Of a stretch of DNA of 35,221 nucleotides, positions 23,101 to 32,000 are shown piece by piece. Position 1 is the first letter of the stretch, and each line of letters starts with the position of its first letter. Origin of the DNA: Rhodanobacter sp. PCA2 (GTDB lineage Bacteria; Pseudomonadota; Gammaproteobacteria; Xanthomonadales; Rhodanobacteraceae); assembly GCF_013620825.1 (NCBI RefSeq), contig NZ_NJIC01000044.1, positions 1 through 35,221 of the forward strand, in the 5' to 3' direction. A program made the position numbers and the translations under genes. The notes under the pieces are model-generated. The model worked only from the letters and a program-made list of their open reading frames with translations. It did no database searches and was not told the origin of the DNA.

Positions 23101-23913
23101 CATGTAGACGCGATGGCTGCGCAGCGCGTTCATGCGGATGCGGTCGCCCAGCAGCGCACCGCCCGAACGGCGGCGGGTGGGATCGATGGCGAGCACGGCG
23201 ATGCGCATCTGCGGGAATGCGTGCAGGAAACGCAGCAGCAGTTCGTCCACCACGCTGGACTTGCCCGCGCCGCCGGTGCCGGTGAGGCCGAGCACGGGCG
23301 TGGCCTTGCCGGCCAGCTTCCACTGCTTGCGCAGGTGGTCGAGGTCGGTGGCGGAGAGCTTGCGCTCCTCGATCGCGGAGAGCATGTGGCCGATGGATAT
23401 CTCGTCGTCCACGCTCACCTTCGACGCGGCGGTGTCGGGCGCGCGCTGCGCGGCGGCGTTGCCGGCGCGCTTCATCACGTCCTCGATCATCTCGGTGAGG
23501 CCGAGCTTCATGCCGTCGTTCGGGTGGTAGATGCGCTCCACGCCATAGGCCTGCAGCTCGCGGATTTCCTCCGGCGTGATGGTGCCGCCGCCGCCGCCGA
23601 ACACGCGGATGTGGGCGGCGCCCTTCTCCTTCAGCATGTCCACCATGTACTTGAAGTACTCGACGTGGCCGCCCTGGTAGGACGACAGCGCGATGGCGTC
23701 GGCGTCCTCCTGCAGCGCGGCGCGCACCACGTCCTCCACCGAGCGGTTGTGGCCCAGGTGGATCACCTCGGCGCCCTGGCTCTGGATGATGCGGCGCATG
23801 ATGTTGATCGCCGCGTCGTGGCCGTCGAACAGGCTGGCCGCGGTGACGAAGCGCAGCGGGGTGGCCTCGGCCTGGGGGGAGCCGACGGGAACATGCTTGG
23901 CGGGGGAACTCAT
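20182..23913 (-). CDS. icmF: Fused isobutyryl-CoA mutase/GTPase IcmF, with two repeat-derived insertions
   Basis: Adenosylcobalamin-dependent carbon-skeleton mutase with built-in G-protein chaperone, interconverting isobutyryl-CoA and n-butyryl-CoA (some IcmFs also act on isovaleryl-CoA). Domain order: B12-binding domain about 20-150 ([16 protein letters not shown]), MeaI-like GTPase about 200-420 (P-loop GTGGAGKSS), linker, substrate-binding mutase domain about 600-1243 ([14 protein letters not shown]; ends [18 protein letters not shown]). At 1243 aa it is longer than the roughly 1,090-1,100 usual. The excess is explained by a palindromic element encoded in frame at residues 499-541 and a second insertion around 1150-1190, both in loops. 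The frame is intact, so the protein is probably functional. GGAG lies five bases before the ATG. Chromosomal neighbours give no pathway partners. Confidence 0.93.
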   Translation of the reverse strand: MSSPAKHVPVGSPQAEATPLRFVTAASLFDGHDAAINIMRRIIQSQGAEVIHLGHNRSVEDVVRAALQEDADAIALSSYQGGHVEYFKYMVDMLKEKGAAHIRVFGGGGGTITPEEIRELQAYGVERIYHPNDGMKLGLTEMIEDVMKRAGNAAAQRAPDTAASKVSVDDEISIGHMLSAIEERKLSATDLDHLRKQWKLAGKATPVLGLTGTGGAGKSSVVDELLLRFLHAFPQMRIAVLAIDPTRRRSGGALLGDRIRMNALRSHRVYMRSMATRRQHAATNEVLHDCIDFLKAQPYDLVIVETAGIGQSDSEIVDLVDFPVYVMTSDYGAASQLEKIDMIDFADLVVLNKFDRRGAEDALRDVRKQWKRNHTAFAVKDEDVPVYPTIASQFNDPGVTWMFANLCRLMRDKLHLPTEKWAPSVDTSLKEPRATVLIPGSRVRYLAEIAEQGRGINASVAHQAEAASKAQHYYESLKELGDDKLPKPLELYHGEDLHDAVIPAKAGIQSDNSREAHDSNAKALDSGFRRNDGQNRNDGQHVDRTLLLLRQRYNAALKELSHESIHLLRDWPQLRESVTKEVNEYKVRDKTIRVENYRESLSHQKIPKVAPPKTESWGDQLVFLGKENLPGHYPYTGGVYPYRRSGEDPTRMFAGEGTPERTNRRFHYLSQGGAATRLSTAFDSVTLYGEDPAPRPDIYGKIGNSGVNIATLDDMKKLYSGFDLSAPTSSVSMTINGPAPIILAMFMNTAIDQNVEKYLKQDPARWAAAEKKIAAMYPNGRPQYSGELPKGNEGLGLGLLGVTGNQLVDDETYARIKAETLSTVRGTVQADILKEDQAQNTCIFSTEFALRMMGDIQQYFVEHKVRNFYSVSISGYHIAEAGANPISQLAFTLSNGFTIVEYYLARGMKIDDFAPNLSFFFSNGMDPEYTVIGRVARRIWARAMRERYGASARSQMMKYHIQTSGRSLHAQEIQFNDIRTTLQALYALFDNCNSLHTNAYDEAITTPTEESVRRAVAIQMIINKELGLNFNENPWQGSYVVEELTDLVEEAVYKEFEAISERGGVLGAMDTMYQRGKIQEESLYYEHKKHDGSLPLIGVNTFLPKDKGGEIATEIELIRSTEEEKGQQIANVQAFQQARNALAPAGETSHAHGTDSTDAAAPADSVRPERSSPTASEVEGQHVLKAQGQHPNNAQGHGLAYLQNTARDRKNVFAALMEAVKTHSLGQISHALYDVGGEYRRNM
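20373..20414. repeat. Palindromic repeat inside icmF (C-terminal insertion)
   Basis: A 42-base inverted repeat: outer GTCC/GGAC, inner GCTCGCC-GTT-equivalent arms around a three-base loop. On the coding strand it reads as SVRPERSS...ASEVEGQ, a peptide I associate with dispersed palindromic repeats. It lies in a stretch (residues about 1150-1190) that IcmF proteins normally lack. Confidence 0.65.
22317..22414. repeat. Palindromic element inserted in frame in icmF
   Basis: Arms of 29 bases (22317-22345 and 22386-22414) are reverse complements with two mismatches, around a 40-base loop. Translated, it begins VIPAKAGIQ and ends SGFRRNDG, the well-known coding signature of this repeat type. It is 98 bases long and, with flanking bases, keeps the icmF frame open. 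Half-units of the family occur at 3630-3646, 13421-13439, 13570-13583 and 13644-13663. Confidence 0.85.
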
Positions 23914-24230
23914 GGCGACTCCGGCATCGTGTGCGATAGCTGGTCGATTCTAGTCGGGATCGATGTCCGGGGCTTGCTGCAGCGCGGATACCCATGCGTA
24001 TGGAAGCGCGGATTCCCGGCGAAAACCGGCGTCGCGGGCGACTCACGCACGCCACGGTTTGCCGGCATACTGGCGGCCGAAGATGCGGCGCCCCGCAGGC
24101 GCCCATCGGGGGACCATCCACGAATGGCGCCGAAGGCCGCGCGGCAACTGCCACGCGCAGGCAGCGGACCGCCCTCGCCTGCCGCCCGGGATGGACACGC
24201 TGCTACGCAAAGGAATGAAGGAACGCACGC
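23914..24230. other. 317-base divergent gap, nothing specific seen
   Basis: This gap separates the divergent starts of icmF and the TonB-domain gene and must hold both promoters. No convincing -35/-10 pair, operator or small gene could be picked out. A diverged half of the palindromic repeat (GGATTCCCGGCGAAAACCGG, near 24011) is present. Confidence 0.35.
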
Positions 24231-25073
24231 ATGAAGAAGGTCTTGTTCGGCGCGACCCTGGCGATGGCGACGATGGTCGCCCAGGCCGGCAACCTCCGGG
24301 ACGTCGAATCCTCCGCCCTGGTCCAGGGCAGCCTCGTGCTGGCCCCGGATGGCACGGTGCGGGACGCGACGATCACCGACCCCGCCAAGTACGGCCAGGC
24401 CATCTCCGACATGGTGCGCAAGGCCGTGCTGCAGTGGCGCTTCCAACCCGTGCTGCTGGATGGCGCGCCGGTGATCGCCAAAAGCAGCATGCGGGTGCGC
24501 GTGGTACTGAAGAAAAACCCCGACGGCAACTACACCGCGCGCATCAAGGGCGCCACCTTCGGCGACGACGATCCGGGCGACACCGGGGTGCTGCATGCAG
24601 CCGAGGCGAACAAGAAGCTCTATCCACACTATCCCGAGGCGGCGATCCGCGCCCGCGTGCAGGGCACGGTGTACCTGGCGCTGCACGTGGACCGCAACGG
24701 CCGGGTGACCGACGCCGTGGCCGAGCAGGTCAACCTGGACAATACCGGCACCGACCTCGCGCTCAAGCGGTACCGCGAGGTGCTGGCGAAGTCGGCGCTG
24801 GACGTGGCGCGCACGTGGACCTACCGGGTCCCCACCACCGGCAAGCTCGCCGGGCAGGACAGTTGGACCGTGCATCTGCCGGTCAGGTATTACCTCAACA
24901 CGCTGGGTGAGCCGCCGCGTGACCACACCTGGGAAACCTATGTCCCCGGCCCGTACACGCGGGCTCCCTGGGTGGACAAGCCCGACGTGAATGCCGCCGA
25001 CGCCCTCGCCGATGGCGCCGTGCAGACCGACGGCGCGGGCCCGGTGCTGCTGTCTCCGCTCAACCACGGTTGA
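24231..25073 (+). CDS. TonB-domain (energy-transducer-like) periplasmic protein
   Basis: 280-aa exported protein with signal peptide MKKVLFGATLAMATMVAQAG. Two TonB C-terminal-like repeats can be seen. The first (about 28-95) reads 'QGSLVLAPDGTVRDATITDP' and 'QWRFQPVLLDG'; the second (about 130-225) reads 'YPEAAIRARVQGTVYLALHV', then 'DRNGRVTDAVAEQVN' and 'ARTWTYRVP'. Unlike TonB proper it has no retained N-terminal anchor or Pro-rich spacer, so it likely does not couple ExbBD to receptors. Such standalone TonB-domain proteins are common in Xanthomonadales and their role is unclear. A GGA-containing purine stretch precedes the ATG. Confidence 0.78.
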   Translation: MKKVLFGATLAMATMVAQAGNLRDVESSALVQGSLVLAPDGTVRDATITDPAKYGQAISDMVRKAVLQWRFQPVLLDGAPVIAKSSMRVRVVLKKNPDGNYTARIKGATFGDDDPGDTGVLHAAEANKKLYPHYPEAAIRARVQGTVYLALHVDRNGRVTDAVAEQVNLDNTGTDLALKRYREVLAKSALDVARTWTYRVPTTGKLAGQDSWTVHLPVRYYLNTLGEPPRDHTWETYVPGPYTRAPWVDKPDVNAADALADGAVQTDGAGPVLLSPLNHG

Positions 25074-25078
25074 CGGCG

Positions 25079-25108
25079 GCGGCGCCCGTCGCCATGGACG
25101 GGCGCCGC
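25079..25108. terminator. Hairpin between convergent genes
   Basis: A perfect 12-bp stem (25079-25090 with 25097-25108, loop GCCATG) lies six bases after the TonB-domain stop and before the stop of the convergent small gene. No T-run on either side; a bidirectional terminator is plausible. Confidence 0.5.
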
Positions 25109-25121
25109 GACGCCGGCCTGC

Positions 25122-25343
25122 CTATTTCGCCGGCCAGCGGTCGCCTTCGCGGCGGGTGTGGTCGCTCATCGCCGACCAGGCGACCGGCGCCGCTTCTTCG
25201 CGCGATTCGTCGTCGCGGCGTGCACCCTCGCCGGCACAGGCTTCCAGCGGGCCATCGAACGCTACCCCGCCGCCCTGCCGGGCGTGCTTCGACAGCTGCT
25301 CGCGCTCCCAGGCGGGGAGTTCGCTGACGCTCAGGCAGGACAT
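25122..25343 (-). CDS. Small hypothetical protein
   Basis: 73-aa charged, soluble protein beginning MSCLSVSELPAWEREQLSKH and ending SDHTRREGDRWPAK. The start at 25343 is strongly supported by AAGGAG seven bases upstream; thirteen codons of open frame before it have no such signal. Composition is rich in Glu, Arg and Ala, with no membrane segment. I recognise no family. It converges on the TonB-domain gene with a hairpin between. Confidence 0.6.
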   Translation of the reverse strand: MSCLSVSELPAWEREQLSKHARQGGGVAFDGPLEACAGEGARRDDESREEAAPVAWSAMSDHTRREGDRWPAK

Positions 25344-25491
25344 GTCCGTGCTCCTTGGGTTGGCGCGGCAAGCTTGGACCATGCCGGATCAAGCCGTCGT
25401 CAAACCGCCGCGATCCATCCGCTGCACGCGGCCCTCGCGATGATGAAAACCGGTTGGCGCGTAGCGTTGCAGCCGTCCGCGCAGAAGACGC

Positions 25492-26409
25492 TCAGGCCAC
25501 GCCCAGCGGCAGGTTGGGGGTGCCGATCACCCGCACGCCCACCGCTTCCCCGCGCGCGAACGCCAGCGACGCGGCGATCACCGCGGGTTCGCTAAGCACG
25601 CGGCGGTGACCCAGCCCCTGCGTGCTGAGCAGGCGCGCGCCGGGCCAGTAGCGCGCGTAGCGCTCGCCCTCGCTCCACGGCACGTCGGGGTCCTCGAGGT
25701 CGTGCACGATCAGCGCGGGCAGGCCCAGCGCCGGCAGGCGGCGATGCACTTCCAGTTGCTCCACGCGCACGCCGGTACGGCGCAGCAGCCAGTCGTAGAA
25801 CGCCTGGCGCAGGTGCTCGCCCACCCGCACGAGGCGGAAGTAGCGGCTGGCCGCGTCGGCCATGTCGGCGGCGGGCGCCACCAGCACCAGCCGGCGCGCG
25901 TGCCAGTCCTCGTCCTGCGCCAGCGCCAGCGCGGCGCCGCCCAGCGAGTGACCCACCGCCAGCGCGGCCTCGCCGTAGTGGCAGCCCACCGCGCGCACGG
26001 TCGCGGTGAATTCCGGCAAGGTGCACAGCTTGCCGCTGCTGCGGCCGTGGCCGGGCTGGTCGAACGCAACCACGGCGTAGCCTTGCGCGCGCAGCCCTTC
26101 CACCCACGGCAGGAAGCGCAGGCCGAAGCTGGACCAGCCATGCGCCATCAGCGCGTACGGCTGCGCGGCGGGATCGCCCCAGACGTAGGTGGCGATGGTT
26201 TCGCCACCGGCCTGCAAGTCCTCGCGCCGCATCCCGGCGTCGCCCTGCGCCGCCAGCGCGCGCCTGCGGCTGCTGGCGAACGGCGTGGCGAACAGTTGCG
26301 CGGCGCGGTCGGCGGTCTGCTTTGGCGCCAGCCTGCCACCGAGCACGAAACCGGCGCGCAGCGCGCCGAGGCGGAGACGGGCGGAAACGGGAGTCGCATG
26401 CGTGGCCAT
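25492..26409 (-). CDS. Alpha/beta-hydrolase in operon with a TetR regulator
   Basis: 305-aa cytoplasmic serine hydrolase. Visible motifs: oxyanion 'LMAHGWSS' (88-94), 'VVAFDQPGHGRSSG', nucleophile elbow GHSLGG (S155), the acid in 'LIVHDLEDPDVP' and the histidine in 'GLGHRRVL'. The fold is complete. No signal peptide is present; an N-terminal helix-rich extension of about 60 residues precedes the core. GAGGA lies eight bases before the ATG, and the start is only 11 bases after the TetR stop, so the two are co-transcribed and the hydrolase is probably under TetR control. Substrate unknown; a lipid or ester ligand sensed by the regulator is a guess. Confidence 0.88.
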   Translation of the reverse strand: MATHATPVSARLRLGALRAGFVLGGRLAPKQTADRAAQLFATPFASSRRRALAAQGDAGMRREDLQAGGETIATYVWGDPAAQPYALMAHGWSSFGLRFLPWVEGLRAQGYAVVAFDQPGHGRSSGKLCTLPEFTATVRAVGCHYGEAALAVGHSLGGAALALAQDEDWHARRLVLVAPAADMADAASRYFRLVRVGEHLRQAFYDWLLRRTGVRVEQLEVHRRLPALGLPALIVHDLEDPDVPWSEGERYARYWPGARLLSTQGLGHRRVLSEPAVIAASLAFARGEAVGVRVIGTPNLPLGVA

Positions 26410-26420
26410 GGGAGCGTTCC

Positions 26421-27026
26421 TCAAGGTTGCCAACTGCGCCAGAGCCGCTCGAAGGCGGCTTCGGCGTGGCGATGGGCCTGGTCGTAGCCGAACAGGCCGC
26501 CGTCGTGGTGCAGGCCCAGCAGCAGCGCGTAGATCTCGAACGCGAGCTGGGCGGTGTCGGTATCGGTGCGCAGATGGCCGGCGTCCACCGCCTGCGCGAT
26601 CGCCTTCTGCATCTCGACGCGCCAGCCGGCTTGCTGCGCCACCACGGCGTCGTGCAGCGCGCCCACGCGGCCGTCGTACTCGCTGGCGGCGGACAGCAGC
26701 ACGCAGCCGTTCTCGTGCCAGCGCGCCCAGGCGAACCAGTTCGCCACGATCGCGCGCAGGCGCGGCAGGCCGCGCGGCTGCTTCAGCGCCGGCAGCAGCA
26801 CCTTGGCCATGAAGCGCCGCGCGCCCAGGTCCAGCACGGCCAGCTGCAGATCCTCGCGCGAGCCGAAGTGCGCGAACACGCCGCTCTTGGACATCTCCAC
26901 GTCGGCCGCCAGCGTGCCGATGGACAGGCCTTCCAGCCCGTCGCGGCGCGCCAGCACGTAGGCGTGGTCGAGGATGATGTCGCGCGTGGCGGCGCGCTTG
27001 CCGGTGGCGGTCGCTGGAGTGCCCAT
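26421..27026 (-). CDS. TetR/AcrR-family transcriptional regulator
   Basis: 201-aa repressor. The N-terminal helix-turn-helix is 'LSIGTLAADVEMSKSGVFAH' (about 34-53) followed by FGSREDLQLAVLD, a pattern close to TetR regulators of fatty acid or ester-responsive genes. The ligand-binding domain is helical, with 'NWFAWARWHENGCVLLSAAS' around 95-114. It is the first gene of a two-gene operon with the alpha/beta-hydrolase. An imperfect palindrome 14 bases upstream of its start is a likely binding site for autoregulation and possibly for control of the divergent M48 gene, whose start is 102 bases away. Confidence 0.92.
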   Translation of the reverse strand: MGTPATATGKRAATRDIILDHAYVLARRDGLEGLSIGTLAADVEMSKSGVFAHFGSREDLQLAVLDLGARRFMAKVLLPALKQPRGLPRLRAIVANWFAWARWHENGCVLLSAASEYDGRVGALHDAVVAQQAGWRVEMQKAIAQAVDAGHLRTDTDTAQLAFEIYALLLGLHHDGGLFGYDQAHRHAEAAFERLWRSWQP

Positions 27027-27033
27027 GGGCTGA

Positions 27034-27060
27034 AAATAGCACGACCGTTCGTTTTATTTC
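27034..27060. promoter_or_regulatory. Candidate TetR operator
   Basis: Core ACGACCGTTCGT (27041-27052) is a palindrome at 10 of 12 positions, set in an AT-rich patch (AAAATAGC on one side, TTTATTTC on the other) just upstream of the TetR ATG. TetR regulators commonly bind such sites over their own promoter. The TATTTT on the minus strand could serve as a -10 region. Confidence 0.45.
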
Positions 27061-27127
27061 CAGTTCCCGCCCGACGCAACATCCTGCGGGTATGCTGGAG
27101 GCCCCGTTCGCCCCGGATGGAACCGCC

Positions 27128-27925
27128 ATGCGCCCACGCCACCTGCCCGTGCTGCTCGCTTCCGCGCTGCTCGCCGCCTGCGCCACCTCGCCCACCGGCC
27201 GGCCGCAGCTGATGATGGTTTCCGACACGCAGATGAGCCAGATGGGCCTCACCGCGTTCGACGGCATGCGCAAGCAGGGCAAGTTCGTGGACGCGCCGCG
27301 CGAACGCGCCTACGCCACCTGCGTCGCGAACGCGCTGATCGCGGTGCTGCCGCCGCCATGGAACACCCAGTCCTGGGAAGTGCAGATCGTGGGCGACGAC
27401 AACGCCAACGCGTTCGCCCTGCCCGGCGGGCGCATCGGCGTGAACCGCGGCATGTTCAAGACCGCGACCGACCAGAACCAACTGGCCGTGGTGCTGGGCC
27501 ACGAGCTGTCGCACGTGGTGTCCCGCCACGGCGCGGAGCGCGTGTCGGACAACTACGCCGCGCAGGCCGCGGTGTTGGCCGGCACCGCCTACGCCGCCAG
27601 CCGCGGCACCGACGCCGGCTACGCGGCCGCGGTGCTGGGCGCCGGCGCCCAGGTGGGCTTGCTGCTGCCGTTCTCGCGCACCCAGGAAAGCGAGGCGGAC
27701 GGCCTGGGCCTGCGCTACATGGCGCAAGCCGGCTTCGATCCGCGCGCGGCCGCCACGCTGTGGACCAAGATGGAGCAGCAGGGCGGCGCCAAGGGGCCGG
27801 CCTTCCTCTCCACCCATCCCTCGCCGGGGCGGCGCGCGCAGACGCTGGCCGCCGAAGCCCAGCAGCTGATGCCGACGTACGAGCAGGCGCGCGCCAGCGG
27901 CCGCGCCCCGAACTGCAAGATGTAG
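27128..27925 (+). CDS. M48-family zinc metalloprotease, lipoprotein
   Basis: 265-aa periplasmic lipoprotein peptidase of the M48 (BepA/LoiP/Oma1-like) group, probably in outer-membrane quality control. The lipobox is LAAC with C18. The catalytic motif is HELSH (125-129) in 'VVLGHELSHVVSRHGAER', and the third ligand E187 lies in ESEADGLG. 'NANAFALPGGRIGVNRGMF' (92-110) and 'FLSTHPSPGRRAQTL' are the other conserved blocks. There are no TPR repeats, so it is LoiP-like in size. The start at 27128 is chosen for the signal peptide; an in-frame ATG at 27092 adds twelve residues before it. Confidence 0.92.
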   Translation: MRPRHLPVLLASALLAACATSPTGRPQLMMVSDTQMSQMGLTAFDGMRKQGKFVDAPRERAYATCVANALIAVLPPPWNTQSWEVQIVGDDNANAFALPGGRIGVNRGMFKTATDQNQLAVVLGHELSHVVSRHGAERVSDNYAAQAAVLAGTAYAASRGTDAGYAAAVLGAGAQVGLLLPFSRTQESEADGLGLRYMAQAGFDPRAAATLWTKMEQQGGAKGPAFLSTHPSPGRRAQTLAAEAQQLMPTYEQARASGRAPNCKM

Positions 27926-28033
27926 CCGAGCCGACCGGCGCCTGAACGCGGCCGCGGCGCCGCGTCAACACGCGTTCGCGTGGCGGCGTTCTCCGTCCTG
28001 CACGCCGCCCCCGCGGCGACCACGGAGAACACG

Positions 28034-28369
28034 ATGAGCCGCAAGTCGACCGCCCTGTTTCTTTCCGCCGCGCTCGCGCTGGCCTGCACCGGCCTCGCCG
28101 CGCCTGCGGCGCAGGCCGCGCCGCAGGTATCGGTGGGGGTGGGCATAGGCGTGGCGCCGCCGGCGCCGCGTTTCGAACGGGCGCCGCCGCCGCGCGCCGG
28201 CTACGCGTGGGCGCCCGGCTACTGGCAGTGGAGCCCGCGCATGCGTCGCCACGTGTGGGTGGCGGGCCGCTGGATGCGCGTGCACCCCGGCTACCGCTAC
28301 GTGCCGGCGCGCTGGCGGCAGGGGCCGCATGGCCACTGGCACTTCAACGCCGGCCACTGGGCGCGCTGA
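28034..28369 (+). CDS. YXWGXW-repeat envelope protein 1
   Basis: 111-aa exported protein. The signal peptide (SRKSTALFLSAALALACTGL, then AAPAAQA) is followed by a Pro-rich strand and three aromatic repeats of the form GY-W-PGYWQW, VWVAGRWMR and 'HGHWHFNAGHWAR'. These belong to the YXWGXW (WxxGxW) repeat family, short periplasmic or surface proteins of unknown role. GGAG lies six bases before the ATG. A paralogue follows 133 bases downstream. Confidence 0.82.
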   Translation: MSRKSTALFLSAALALACTGLAAPAAQAAPQVSVGVGIGVAPPAPRFERAPPPRAGYAWAPGYWQWSPRMRRHVWVAGRWMRVHPGYRYVPARWRQGPHGHWHFNAGHWAR

Positions 28370-28502
28370 ACCCGCAACAAGCTGCGACGGAAACGGCGAT
28401 GCCGCGCCGCTTTCCGCCGCCGGCACCGCTTCTACACTCGCCCCACCCACGGCGCGGCAACGCCGTCCGGCCACCGTCCACCATCACCATCGAGGGAACT
28501 CC

Positions 28503-28880
28503 ATGTCGTCACGTCTTGCAGGTCTGTTGATCGTCGCCACCGCCGCTGCCGTGGCCGCGGGCTGCGTCGAGGAGCGTCCGGTGTACCGCCCGCGCCCGGT
28601 GCAGCGCGAGGTGATCGTCGAGCGCCAGGCGCCGCCGCCGCCCGAAGTGGTGGAGGTGATCGCGCCGCAGCCGCCGCCGCCGCGCATCGTGGAAGTGGTG
28701 CCGCCGCCGCGCCCGGGCTTCGTCTGGGTGAACGGCTACTGGCGCTGGGACGGCCGTCGCTATGTCCCGGTGGCCGGCCACTGGCGCGAGGCGCGCGCCG
28801 GCTACCACTACGTGCACCCGCACTGGGAACAGCGCAACGACGGCTGGCATTTCCACGTGGGTGTGTGGGTGAACGACTGA
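28503..28880 (+). CDS. YXWGXW-repeat lipoprotein 2
   Basis: 125-aa lipoprotein. The lipobox is VAAGC with the cysteine at about 20, then EERPVYRPRP. A Pro/Val-rich extended stretch (about 30-70) may span the periplasm. The C-terminal half carries repeats WVNGYWRWDG, VAGHWREARAGYHYVHPHW and 'DGWHFHVGVWVND'. GAGGG lies before the ATG. Similar to the preceding gene in its repeats, so probably an old tandem duplication with different sorting: one soluble, one lipid-anchored. Function unknown. A strong terminator-like hairpin follows. Confidence 0.82.
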   Translation: MSSRLAGLLIVATAAAVAAGCVEERPVYRPRPVQREVIVERQAPPPPEVVEVIAPQPPPPRIVEVVPPPRPGFVWVNGYWRWDGRRYVPVAGHWREARAGYHYVHPHWEQRNDGWHFHVGVWVND

Positions 28881-28930
28881 GCCGCGGCGCAAATCGGACG
28901 GGCGAGCCTGCATCGCCCGCACTGGTGCAG

Positions 28931-28958
28931 CAAACGGCCCGGAATCCCGGGCCGTTTG
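28931..28958 (+). terminator. Terminator hairpin after the YXWGXW lipoprotein
   Basis: A perfect 12-bp stem (28931-28942 with 28947-28958) with a four-base loop, followed by CCTTTGTT. It lies 50 bases past the stop and separates the envelope genes from recC. Confidence 0.75.
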
Positions 28959-29037
28959 CCTTTGTTGCGGCCATGGTTCCCGGCACCTTTGTCGCGCGGT
29001 CGCAGACGGCGAGACCAAAGGACGGCAAAATCGGCGG

Positions 29038-32000
29038 ATGCCCGACCACCCGCCCATCACGGAAGACATCCAGCCCGGCCTGATGGTCGTGCACGGCAAC
29101 CAGCTGGAAGACCTGCGCGACCTGCTGGTGGCGTGGCTGGCGCGTGCGCCGCTCGCCCCGCTGGAGGACGAGCTGATGCTGGTGCAGAGCAACGGCATCG
29201 CGCAGTGGCTGAAGCTGGCGCTGGCGCGGCCGCGCGAAGCGGGCGGCATGGGCATCAGCGCGGCGGTGGAGATGCAGTTGCCCGGCCGCTTCCTGTGGCA
29301 GGCCTACCGCGCCGTGCTGGGGCGCGAGGCGGTGTCGGCGGACTCGCCGTTCGACAAGTCGCGCCTCGCCTGGCGCCTGATGCGCCTGCTGCCCGCGCAA
29401 CTCGGCCACGCCGACTTCGCGCCGCTGCGCCACTTCCTCGGCGAGGGACAGATCGACCCGACGAAATTGTTCCAGCTGGCCCAGCAGATCGCCGACCTGT
29501 TCGACCAGTACCAGGTCTACCGCGCCGACTGGCTGGAGGATTGGGAACACGGCCGCGACATGCTGCGCGACGAGCTGCGCGCATCCCACCCGGCGCTGCC
29601 CGCGAAGCAGCGCTGGCAGGCGCGCCTGTGGCGCGCGCTGCTGGACGACGTGGGCCGCGCGCAACGCGGCAGCCATCGCGCCGCCACGCATCGCGCCTTC
29701 CTCGAACGCGCCGCCACGCTGCAGGAACGGCCTGCCGCGCTGCCCCGGCGCATCGTGGTGTTCGGCATTTCCTCCCTGCCGCAGCAAACATTGGAGGCGC
29801 TCACCGCGCTGGGCCGCATCAGCCAGGTGCTGCTGCTGGTGACCAACCCGTGCCGGCATTACTGGGCCGAGATCATCGAGGACCGCGAGCTGCTCAAGGC
29901 CGCGCAGCATCGCCACGCCACCAAGCCCGGCCTGCCGGACGAGCCCCGCTACGAGGAGCTGCACCTGCACGCGAACCCGCTGCTCGCCGCGTGGGGCAGG
30001 CAGGGCCGCGACTACATCCGCCTGCTCGACACCTTCGACCGCCCCGACGCCTACAGCGCGCGCTTCGCCGCGCTGGGCCGCGACATCGACCTGTTCGCCG
30101 ATCCCGGCCGCGACAGCCTGCTGCACCAGGTGCAGCAGGCCATCCTCGACCTCGAGCCGCTGCCCGCCGATCCCGCGCAACGCAAACGGCTGCAAGCCGG
30201 CGACGAATCGCTGCGCTTCCACGTCGCGCACAACCCGCAGCGCGAGGTGGAGATCCTGCACGACGAACTGCTGGCGATGTTCGAGCAGGCTGCGCGCGCG
30301 GGAAAACCGCTGGCGCCGCGCGACGTGATGGTGATGGTGCCGGACATCCAGACCTACGCCCCGCACATCCAGGCCGTGTTCGGCCGCGTGCCGCCCGGCG
30401 ACCCGCGCCACCTGCCCTGCAGCATCGCCGACCGTCCCGCCCGCGGCGCGGCGCCCCTGCTGGTGGCGCTGGAACAGCTGCTGCGCCTGCCCGAGTCGCG
30501 CTTCGCCGCCGGCGACATCTTCGATCTGCTGGACGCGCCCGCGCTGCGTCGCCGCCTTGGTCTCGACGAAACCGCGCTGCCGGTGCTGCGCCGCTGGATC
30601 GCGGACGCCGGCATCCGCTGGGGCCTGGACGGCGCGCAGAAACAAAACCTTGGCCTGCCGCCCGAGGAACAGAACACCTGGCGCTTCGGCCTGCGCCGCA
30701 TGCTGCTGGGCTATGCGGTGGGCGACGGCGAATCGCTGGACGGCATCGCGCCCTGCGCCGAGGTGGGCGGCCTGGACGCCGCGCTGGTCGGTCCGCTCGC
30801 CGCCCTGATCGAAAGGCTGGAACACTGGTGGCGCACCTGCGCCGTCCCGGCGACGCCCGCGCAATGGGGCGCGCGCCTGCGCACGCTGCTCGCGGAGATG
30901 TTCGACGCCGGTCGCGACGATGACGACGCTCTCGCCCTGCAACGCCTCGACGATGCGCTCGCCGACTGGGAACTCGCCTGCGCGGAAGCCGGCTTCGACC
31001 AGCCGCTGCCGCTCGCCGTGGTGCGCGAATACTGGCTCGGCGCGATCGACGAGAGCCGTCTCTCGCAGCGCTTCCTCGGCGGCGCAGTGAGCTTCGGCAC
31101 CCTGCTGCCGATGCGCGCGATTCCGTTCCGCGTGGTGTGCCTGCTGGGCATGAACGACGGCGACTACCCGCGCCGCCACGACGCGCCCGACTTCGACCTG
31201 ATGGCGCAAGCCGGCCAGCAGCGCCCCGGCGACCGCTCGCGCCGCGAGGACGACCGTTACCTGTTCCTCGAAGCCCTGCTCTCCGCGCGCGACGCGCTGT
31301 ACGTGAGCTGGGTGGGCCGCAGCGCGCGCGACAACTCCGCGCTGCCGCCCTCGGTACTGGTGGGCCAGCTGCGCGACTACCTCGCGGCGGGCTGGCGTCG
31401 GGCGGACGACGACACGCACGATGCGGCATCCGCGGAAAAGCTGCTCGCCGCGCTCACCACCGACTATCCGCTGCAGGCCTTCAGCCAGCGCTATTTCGAC
31501 GCCGCCGGCGACGCACGCCTGTTCACCTACGCCACGGAATGGCAGCGCGCGCGCCAGGCCCCGCCCACGGGCGACGACGCACCGCTGCCCGCGTGGCAGC
31601 CGGAGACCGCGCTCAACCTGGGCCTGCTGCAGCGCTTCCTCAAGGCGCCCGCGAAAACCTTCTACGCCGAACGCCTGGGCGTGCGCTTCGACGCGCTGGA
31701 CGATACCGATCCCGAGCACGAACCGTTCGCGCTGGACGCCCTGGAACGCCACGGCGCCACCGACCTGCTGCTGCGCACCGCGATCGCCACGGGCGCCGGC
31801 GCGCTCGCCCCCACCGCACAACGCCTGCGCGAACAGGGCGTGCTGCCGCCCGGCGGCTTCGGCACGCTGGCGCTGGAACCGATCGCGCGGGCTGCACGCG
31901 ACGCCAGCGAGGCATGGCGCGAACTGGACGCGCGCTGGCCGCAGGCGGCCGACATCCGCGAACTCCGGCACGAGGCGCTGGGCCTGCGCGTGGAGGACTG

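Noticed and set aside
22363-24234. 623-codon + strand frame opposite icmF
   Set aside because: Antisense to conserved B12 and GTPase domains; no motifs.
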